Positions 56,201 through 64,000 of a DNA stretch of 64,000 nt are shown here, in pieces. Position numbers and translations under genes: made by a program. The notes under the pieces are model-generated. The model was given only the letters and a program-made list of their open reading frames with translations, did not search any database and was not told where the DNA came from. Position 1 is the stretch's first letter. Every line of letters begins with the position of its first letter. Origin of the DNA: Coix lacryma-jobi var. lacryma-jobi (lineage: Eukaryota; Streptophyta; Magnoliopsida; Poales; Poaceae); the NCBI GenBank assembly GCA_009763385.1, contig CM019825.1:23514278-23578277 (forward strand), read 5' to 3'.

Positions 56201-59200
56201 CCGGCGTGGAGCTTCCTGGCGGCGCGGACGGCGAGGGTGGCCTGCTTCCCGGCGCGTCGCTTCCTGGCACGCTCGGCGCCGGCGACGCGGCCGCGGTTCC
56301 TCAGCCTGTCCCGCCGCCGCCTCCTCCTTCTCCCTCTGGTGCGGGCGCTCGCGAGCCTCCTCTGCTGCCGGGGGCGCAGGGCCGCCAGCCTATTCCGCCG
56401 CTGCCCCTGCACCATGTCCACCCGCAGCTCCTTGGTGCTTCCCACGTCCGCCCACAGGCTCTGCCTGGCGGGCCTGGAGGCCGCCAGCCACCTCCACCTC
56501 CTCCTTTGGGCCAGCAGGGCGGAATGCTGGGTGCGGCCGATGCGACCCTCGCTGCTGCCCTCGACGCGGCCCGTGCAGCTGCCGCAACGAGCCATGCGCG
56601 CGTTCGTGTTGCTGCTTTGGCCTGGGAGCGCGAGCGGGATGCGGCCGATGCCCTCGCCCGCCGCATCGCCGAGGCCGAGCAGCTCCTTGTCCTCCCCGTC
56701 CACCACGACGTCAGTGCCACATCCTTCGGCTCTACTGCTCCTCGTCCGTTGACTACGGCGGTCCTCTGGCCCGATCCGGCCGATCCGCTCGTGGCGCAGC
56801 TGCACTTCCAGGTTGGTGGTGTCCAGAACATCCGGAGTTTGGTCCCCGTCGTCCTGGAGCCCGAGTCGCCCTCCTACGCTCGTTGGCGGGACTTGGTCCT
56901 CCTCACTCTCCGCCGCTACGCCCTCGACGACCACGTCCTCCCCGACGCTCCAGCTGCGGCTCCGACACCGTCGTGGCTGTGGCTCGACAGCATCGTCCTC
57001 TCCTGGATCCTCGGCACGATCTCCCTCGACCTTCACGACCTGGTCCGCAACACCCCTGACGCTCGACGGGCATGGTTAGCCCTCGAGGGGCAGTTCCTGG
57101 GCAACGCCGAGGCCCGGGCCCTGCGCCTCGATGCGAGCTTCCGCACCTTCGTCCAGGGCGACCTCTTCGTGGGCGAGTTCTGCCGTCGCATGAAGGGGAC
57201 GGCGGACTCTCTCGGTGACCTTGGCTGTCCCATGGACGACAGGATCTTGGTCCTCAACGTCCTCCGCGGTCTTAGCGACCGCTACGGCCACCTACGGACC
57301 TGGATCACCCGGCAGCGGCCCTTCCCCTCCTTCCTGCAGGTCCGTGACGACCTTGTCATGGAGGAGCTCACTCAGGGCATCCAGCCTGGGTCTCACTTGG
57401 CGCCAGGCTCCTTGTCCTCCTCGACAGCTCTTGATGTGACTCCACAGCCACGCTCGACCGCTCCGCCTACGACGTCCCTTCTGGGTCCTCCTCCCCCAGG
57501 GCCGAGCGGGGGGTGGGGGGGGGGCGTGGCGGCCGCCGTCGACGTGGAGGGGGACATGGTGCGGGGTCCGGCCGTGGGACCGCTCCAGCCGCTTCGGTGC
57601 CTCCTCGGGGTGCACCCTGGCCTTCTTTCCACAACCCGTGGTCAGGGCGCATCTCCATGTGGCCCTTCCAGGCGGGTGGTGAGCCTCGTGCTCCAGCGGC
57701 CATGCTCACGGGCGCAACTCCGTTCCCGGCGCCGTGGACTACGCCTGCGGTGGCTGCCCCTCCACTTCAGTCGGCGTGGGCTCCACACCCGACGGCCTTG
57801 GCTCGCTCCTTCGGCACCATGACCCTCACTCCTCCGGTCGGTCAGGACTGGATCGCCGACTCGGGAGCCACGTTCCATACCACTCTTGACCCTGGTATAC
57901 TCTCCTTCGTTCACCCTCCTCCTTCTCATCCTTCGTTCATCATGGTCGCAAATGGGTCTTGTATTCCTGTCACTTCTGTGGGTGCTGCCGGCAACCATGG
58001 CTTCTTTCGTCTTCCTGATGTCTTAGTTGCCCCTTCTATGGTTCATAACCTACTTTCCATTCGCCATTTTACAGCTGACAACTCTTGTTCTGTTGAATTT
58101 GACTCTTTTGGTCTTGCTGTGAAGGATTTGGCTTCCCGGCGTCCACTGCTCCGATGTGACAGCTCGGGACCGCTTTACACGCTTCGGCTTCCTTCGTCCC
58201 CGTCTTCCACTTCGTCAGCTGCTTTCGCCGCCTCGGCTTCCTCCACTACCTGGCACCGTCGTCTTGGACATCTCGACCGAGACATTTTGATGCGGCTTAG
58301 TCGTAGTTCCGACATACCATGTACTCGGGCTCACGATGAGCATTTGTGTCATGCGTGTCAACTGGTTCGTCATGTTCGTCTTCCTTTTCCTACCTCTTCT
58401 TCCCATGCGACCCACATTTTTGATCTTGTACATTGCGACCTATGGACATCTCCTATCATGAGTATTTCTGGTTATAAATACTATCTTGTGTTGGTGGATG
58501 ATTTCTCTCACTATTCCTGGACTTTTCTCATTCGTGCCAATTCTGACACTTTCTCCACGCTCCTTAACTTCTTTGCCTGGGTGTCCACTCAGTTCGGCCT
58601 CCCCATCAAGGCCGTTCAGTGTGACAACAGGCGTGAGTTCGATAACTCCACGTCTCGTGCCTTCTTCCTCTCTCATGGCATGCAGTTGCGTATGTCGTGC
58701 CCCTACACCTCCTCCCAGAACGGCAAGGCCGAGCGCATGATTCGCACCACTAACGACACCATTCGCACCCTTCTCTTGCAAGCCTCTCTTCCGGCTCGTT
58801 TCTGGGCCGAGGGTCTTCACACCTCCACATACCTCAACCGTTTACCTTCTGCTGCCTGCCCTGCTCCCACTCCTCACCATGCCCTGTTCGGTACCCCTCC
58901 TTGCTACAACCACCTCCGTGTCTTCGGGTGTGTGTGCTATCCTAACACCACTGCCACTGCTCCCCACAAGCTGGCTCCCCGGTCAACTCGGTGTGTCTTC
59001 CTCGGGTACTCCCCGAACCACAAGGGGTACCGTTGCTTTGACCTCTCATCTCGTCGCGTACTCATCTCCCGTCACGTTGTGTTCGACGAGACCTCTCCTA
59101 CCTCCACTCCACCTCCCACCACTGAGCTTGACCCCTCCTCCCTGTTTCCCACTGACACGGTGACCCAGCCACCTTCGCTGTTTTACCCTGCAGGTACCAC

Positions 59201-62200
59201 TCTACCGCGTCCACCGCCGGGCTCGTGCCCCGGCTCACCGTCCTCGAGCACTACGCCGGCCCCTGCGCCTTGCGCTGGTCCGGCGCCACCGCCCTCTAGT
59301 GCTCCGCCGGACCCTGCGCCTGACGCGGGTCCAGCGTCCTCGGCACCTCCCGCGCGCTTCGCCCAGCCGGTGCGTGTCTACCAGCGCCGTGCACGGGAGG
59401 CCTCGCCGCCCCCGGTGCGGGACGTGTCGCCGGCCTCGACCCCTCGGTCTCCCGTCGTGGCCTTGCCGCCCCCGGTGCGGGACGCGTCGCCGCCATCGCC
59501 ACCTCGGTCTCTCGTCGCCGTCGCCTCCACCACCAACTGCTCGGGGCGAGCGGCCCGTGTACCACCCGCCGCTTCTTCACTGCCACTCGCGTCATGTTCA
59601 CCCCATGGTGACGCGGCATGCGGCGGGGGTACTACGGCCTCGGGCTCTCGCCTCGACGACTGGTGACACGGGGGTTTCTTCGGTACCCTCTTCCGTGCGC
59701 GGCGCCTTGGCTGACCCACACTGGCGAGGTGCGATGGAAGAGGAGTACGCGGCTCTTCTCGCCAACCAGACCTGGGATCTGGTGCCCCGGCCACCTGGCT
59801 CCAATGTCGTCACCGGGAAGTGGATCTGGACACACAAGCGACAGGCTGATGGTTCTCTCGAGCGGTACAAGGCTCGCTGGGTTCTCAGGGGTTTCACTCA
59901 GCGGCCTGAGGTTGATTATGATGAGACTTTCAGTCCAGTGGTGAAGCCTGCTATAGTCCGCACAGTCCTCTCGCTGGCTCTCTCTCGCTCCTGGCCCGTG
60001 CATCAGCTGGATGTCAAGAATGTCTTTCTCCACGGGACACTTGCTGAGACAGTCTACTGCAGTCAGCCTGTGGGGTTCGTTGACTCCTCTCGCCCTGATC
60101 TGGTGTGTCGCTTCAACAAGTCTCTCTACGGCCTCAAGCAGGCCCCTCGGGCGTGGTACTCTCTATTTGCTAACTTTTTGTTCACCCTAGGCTTTGTGGA
60201 GGCCAAGTCCGACACTTCTCTGTTCATTTATCACCACGGCGGGGAGACTGCCTATCTGCTGCTCTATGTTGATGACATTGTGCTCACCGCTTCGAGTCCG
60301 ACTCTGCTGCAGCGGATCATCACCTCTCTTCAGCAGGAGTTCGCAATGAAGGATCTCGGTGTGCTCCATCACTTCCTCGAGGTCACTGTTGAGACTCGTC
60401 CAGGGGGTCTCTCTCTTCACCAGCGGTAGTACACTCTCGATATCCTGGAGCGGGCTGGGATGACTGACTGCAAGCCCTGCTCCACCTCAGTTGACACTCA
60501 GGCCAAGCTGTCAGAGACCGAGGGCACTGCAGTCAGTGACCCCACTGCATACAGGAGTCTTGCAGGGGCACTTCAGTACCTCACATTCACCCGCCCGGAC
60601 ATCACTTATGCAGTTCAGCAGATTTGCCTCCATATGCATAATCCGCGCGAGCCTCACCTCACGGCTCTCAAGCGCCTTCTTCGCTACCTCCGCGGCACTG
60701 TCGACTACAGCCTGCTCCTCCACCGGTCTGCCTTCACTGAGCTCGTCGTCTACATCGACGCTGACTGGGTCGGGTATCCAGACACTCGTCGGTCCACCTC
60801 TGGCTACGCAGTCTTCCTCGGCGGCAACTTGGTGTCTTGGTCGTCCAAGCGCCAGCCGGTGGTCTCCCGCTCTAGTGCCGAGGCGGAGTACCGCGTTGTT
60901 GCTAACGGCGTGGCTGAGGCGTCCTGGCTTCGACAACTCCTTGGCGAGCTCCACAGTCCCCTGACCCGGAGCACGCTGATGTACTGCGACAACGTGAGTG
61001 TGGTGTATCTCTCCACCAACCCCGTTCAGCACCAGCGGACCAAGCATGTGGAGATTGATCTACACTTTGTCCGCGATCGGGTGGCCATCGGCGATGTTCG
61101 GGTTCTCCACGTCCCGACCACTTCCCAGTTCGTCGATATCTTCACCAAGGGTCTACCGTCTTCGACGTTCTCTGAGTTTCGCTCCAGCCTCAACATCACT
61201 AGTGGCTAGTTGAGTCTGTGGGGGGGCTCTTGTGCATGTGATGTGCTCTGCTTCTTTTCATGCCCAATCTTGAAACTCCGCTGCGGCGGCAGTTCAGACT
61301 GCGGGGGGGGGGGGGGGGGGGGGGTGGAGTGTATGAGTCAGGCCCATGTAACTCTATCTATTGCTACCCTTCTAGGGTGAGCCCAATTATGCAATACACA
61401 ATTTCTAGCAACATAAGTTGACACTAGCCACTTATCAGTATTCATGTCTAATTGTTAATGTATTATCTAAAAGAAATAAAATTATTTCCTTGATATTAAA
61501 AAACAAAGTATTGGGTTTGCGAAATATGTCCATCAACTTTCGACTGCATAACCCTTTAGAATCACTAGATGTTTACAATGCAGCACTGATGTTTTTCATA
61601 CCATCAGTGGACTTAACCTTTTGTAATCATTAGTTGGACTGGTGAAAAGGCAATGAATGAACTTCAGCGGGCTGGTATTTCTCCAATGCATTTCCCGGTA
61701 TTGCAAGAATGTGCAACAAAGGTGCTTTTTATATCACAGTGCAGTTGTTGCATATATTGATCTTTTATGTGGCTGTGAAACATTCATAGTTTCAACTTTC
61801 TTCTTGCTTTAGGCAATTAAAGCTGCTTCAGATACTGAATCAGATGGATCACACTTAAGTGGTGGTCGTGCTATGACACTAGAGAGTAAGCAGTAGAGTG
61901 GTGATTACTTTATTTAGTTTAATCTTGAATACTCTTAATAACATAATGATGTTATACAATCTTTTGCAGGTCTATTCTCTTCGTTGAGTTACTTTTTTGC
62001 TCAGAGTGGGTGTAATTCGTGTGATTATCAGCTTGCTTTGCAGAGTTTTGTTAAAAAGGAAGGTAGCAAGCTTGTTTATCCTTCTTTAGAAAAAAACATA
62101 GTTCCTTTTATAAGTTTTTCCTGTTGACATGGAAGTAGAGTAACAGAACGTTTGTGAATATATTCAATCCTCTAGATCTTACCGCTTAGATCCTGCAATT

Positions 62201-64000
62201 GAGCCATTAGCGGTACTGTCGTTGAAGTCAAGAACTTGGTTGCTGATTTAATTTGATAAAGTTGTATATATGTTTGGATATCCAACAAGCTCTATTCCAT
62301 TTTCAAATTCAAGGAGCAATTTGTGTAATTTCATTATATGAACCATTTACAGGCAAGGACGAAATTTCTTCAAGATGCACAATGAGTTTGTGGTGTCTGA
62401 ATCCTGCTGTTGTTTTTCAAGAAATTGCAGATCGAACACTTTCGGTAATTCTGACTTCTGGGTAAGTCTGCATAGTCCTTTCTCGCTTCTCAATTAGTTG
62501 GTAAATGGTCCTGTTAAGCAGCAGATTTCTAATTAGAGGTCAGTGTGAAATTTAGAAGGAGAAAAAAACATGGAAGAGAAACTAGACATGCTGCCGGTCA
62601 TTGGTTTGGAACTGTATAACTGAACATTTCATTTTTGTTCTTGGGAGAGGGGACCAAATAGGCAGTGACTGTCAGTAACGGGCCTAAGTAAGGTTTTTTT
62701 TGGACCAAGATAGAAGTTGGGCTGCTGGATTGCATGTCAAGATAGAAGTCTAGCGGGGTTTAGGATTATAAGATATATATAGATACAAATGTATATATGG
62801 ACTGGCTCTAGTGTAAAATGTTTTCAGTATCTGGTAGGCACATGGTCCAACTGAGATAGGTAACTAAAAGGCCATTATGTTATGCCACTTTTGAGGTTCT
62901 TATAAATTGCCTAGTTAAGTCTCTCCAGTGTCAAATAACTTACAGTTCTGAAAGATTGAAACTACGTGTATATGCAGAACACTTTCACCAATGGGTTCCT
63001 TCACATCTGAACTTGGTGTCCAGTTTGAGGCTTGCATGGAAGCTCCTCATGTAATTAATGCTGATTCTCAGGTACGCATGTTGCTAGTTGTCTGCTGTAT
63101 CATGTCATAACTGCATGGTGATGGATTTGTGTTATTGGGCGTTGAGTAGAGGAATCAAGATAATACTATGTTTCTCGATTCTGAAATTCAAAATATTTTT
63201 TTGGTGACAGTAATTGGTTAAAACCGGAATGCAATTTTTTTGCTGCAAATAGACACTAGTACTAGTTCACTTTTGTCCAATGCAAAAAATCTGTGCATAA
63301 AGTATTTGAACTCACCATTTGAAGTGAGGATTTCCTATCTCACCTAAAGGGAAAGAAGAAAAGTGTAATTTGTATCTGCAAGCTTTATCTTATGGCATAT
63401 TTTGGCATGCCAATGTACCAATATGTAATTACATGAAGTACTATAGTAAAATTATATTTTTGAAGATAATATGCATGGCTTGAACTTGATATGCACTAAT
63501 CTATATATGACAGTTTGAACTCGAAACTTCTGTTTAGAGCTGGTTTATTAGCCGTACCGTTCTTATGGTAGTTTGTAGCCTCTCTAAAGACTTGTGAATT
63601 GATTCTCATTTTCATCAGTTTAAAGGCTGGTTAATTTGTCCCTCATTCTGCCAGCATAGAAAGTAATCTTTGTAATGAGCTCTAACCCTTAGTTTGTTAA
63701 GGACCTGGATATGGAGTTATGGTCTTTTTGTGGTTAGAAGAAATATTAGCAAATATAACATATGTAAACAGTAGCTATTACTTGCTTTTTTTAAGTACAT
63801 CTTGGCTTTGCAGGTTTTTGCAGCTGTGCTATCATCTGGTCCAACAAGGCAAATACTGAATGCTAGCTATAAAACTGCGGACAATTCATCTTTCCAGGTA
63901 ACTTTTCATTGACGATATTATGAACCCTAATTTTAAAATATTATTCCATTTTTACATAGTGTTTTAACCTTTTTCTCATTTTTATGTAGGATGAACTTGG
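53217..64000 (+). CDS. FANCJ: FANCJ (BRIP1-type) XPD-family DNA helicase, 3' end beyond window
   Basis: Iron-sulphur 5'-3' helicase that unwinds structured DNA and acts in crosslink repair. Exons in frame: 53217-53592, 53722-53776, 53866-53941, 54080-54144, 54228-54272, 54366-54466, 54819-54960, 55146-55207, 55295-55374, 55449-55519, 61634-61721, 61813-61885, 61970-62062, 62353-62461, 62978-63071, 63814-63897, 63990 onward: about 541 residues. Q-motif-like FPYKPYGTQLAFM is followed by Walker A ESPTGTGKS near residue 76. Cysteines HYCVN, EQCKS, KGCPYF and VFCPYNYLI lie between Walker A and the DEAH box (near 286), as expected for the Fe-S cluster. LTSGTLSPMGSF follows. Intron 10 holds a 5.6-kb copia element; intron 6 holds a Stowaway MITE. 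An alternative start is Met6. No break is seen in exons. Confidence 0.93.
54542..54788. mobile_element. Stowaway-like MITE in FANCJ intron 6
   Basis: Left end TACTCCCTCCATCCC and right end GGGATAGACGGAGTA are imperfect inverted repeats with TA at each outer edge. It is about 245 bases, AT-rich, and wholly inside the intron. Confidence 0.75.
55819..55823. repeat. Left target-site duplication of copia element 2
   Basis: The bases acata before the left LTR are repeated at 61411-61415 directly after the right LTR. Confidence 0.8.
55824..55912 (+). repeat. 5' LTR of copia element 2 (89 bp)
   Basis: TG...CA ends, identical to 61325-61410 from its fourth base on. Very short for an element that encodes pol. 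Confidence 0.88.
55913..55924 (+). other. Primer-binding site of copia element 2
   Basis: TGGTATCAAGCT directly follows the LTR. Its first eight bases match the initiator tRNA-Met complement, then it diverges. Confidence 0.75.
56005..61209 (+). pseudogene. Ty1/copia gag-pol polyprotein, two frameshifts and one stop
   Basis: Gag starts at 56005 (MAGGEELPPPPHSF) with a Pro/Ala-rich region, then a gag core (VQNIRSLVPVVLEPE near 56820). The frame shifts within the G runs at about 57503-57530. The second frame carries a Gly/Arg-rich stretch, protease DSGATFHT (57858), HRRLGHLDRD, and an integrase core (CDLWTSP near 58435; DNRREFDN near 58623, where Gly is usual at the first Arg). Another shift at about 59500-59580 returns to the gag frame for RT (YVDDIVLTA near 60267). 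A TAG at 60427-60429, one base from CAG, interrupts before RNase H, which ends at 61209. The element cannot make a full polyprotein as it stands. Confidence 0.9.
61303..61324 (+). repeat. 22-base G run at the polypurine tract of copia element 2
   Basis: An uninterrupted run of about 22 G follows GACTGC and runs into the right LTR, replacing its first bases. It stands where the polypurine tract should be. Confidence 0.8.
61322..61410 (+). repeat. 3' LTR of copia element 2 (89 bp)
   Basis: Matches the 5' LTR from its fourth base to the end; the first three bases are absorbed in the G run. Confidence 0.85.

Larger units (their letters stand above)
55824..61410 (+). mobile_element. Ty1/copia retrotransposon 2 with 89-bp LTRs, in FANCJ intron 10
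   Basis: The left LTR (55824-55912, TGTTGGAGTG...TTTCTAGCA) and right LTR (61322-61410) are identical over 86 bases; only the first three bases differ, where a G run replaces TGT. TSD acata flanks both. A TGGTATCAAGC primer-binding site follows the left LTR at once (55913), and an extreme polypurine tract precedes the right LTR. Domain order is copia. The tiny LTRs and gag type suggest the Ale/Retrofit lineage (tentative). It has the same orientation as the host gene. Its first half is GC-rich (56000-57800), unlike the flanking intron. Confidence 0.93.

Noticed and set aside
55918..57036. 372-codon minus-strand frame in copia 2 gag
   Set aside because: A GC-driven antisense frame of low complexity opposite the gag sequence.

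Overview
This is plant nuclear DNA. GT-AG introns, grass-type transposons (Stowaway and Tourist MITEs, a tRNA-derived SINE, Ty1/copia and Ty3/gypsy elements), GC-rich first exons and four recognisable plant genes point to a grass. The repeat types look most like the sorghum/sugarcane/Miscanthus/maize group (Andropogoneae); that placement is inferred, not tested.

Layout. (1) 1-17083 is a Ty3/gypsy chromovirus (Tekay/Del-like) on the minus strand in a tandem arrangement: internal part (cut by the window edge), LTR, complete internal part, LTR. One 3.9-kb LTR is shared. The two copies differ at only nine positions by eye over 7.3 kb. Besides gag-pol the element carries a separate 181-codon ORF whose N-terminus closely copies the histone H3 tail; this is the most unusual feature of the window. 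(2) 17084-19201 plus 25831-26309 is host DNA split by a 6.6-kb Ty1/copia element (19202-25825, TSD gctgg); it includes a relic resembling the 5' end of the TAF15b gene further along. (3) 26315-27826 is a solo LTR (TSD accag) with an array of perfect 20-bp palindromes just upstream of its TATA box. (4) About 28210-29270 is a decayed Mutator-like transposase. (5) 30763-33540 is an SR-protein kinase gene. (6) 33589-35402 holds a Tourist-like MITE, a Stowaway MITE and a SINE. (7) 36039-39130 is a TAF15b-type RNA-binding protein gene. (8) 39131-42230 is repeat-rich intergenic DNA. (9) 43331-51320 is MLH3 (24 coding exons). (10) 51438-52735 holds further MITEs. (11) 53217 to the window end is FANCJ, whose tenth intron is filled by a Ty1/copia element with 89-bp LTRs (55824-61410, TSD acata).

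All four host genes lie on the plus strand. The kinase and TAF15b genes act in RNA processing: the kinase family phosphorylates RS domains, and TAF15b ends in an Arg/Asp/Ser/Glu-rich tail. MLH3 and FANCJ act in DNA repair and recombination. Exon boundaries were set by hand from splice consensus, continuity of reading frame and family homology; every listed junction keeps frame.
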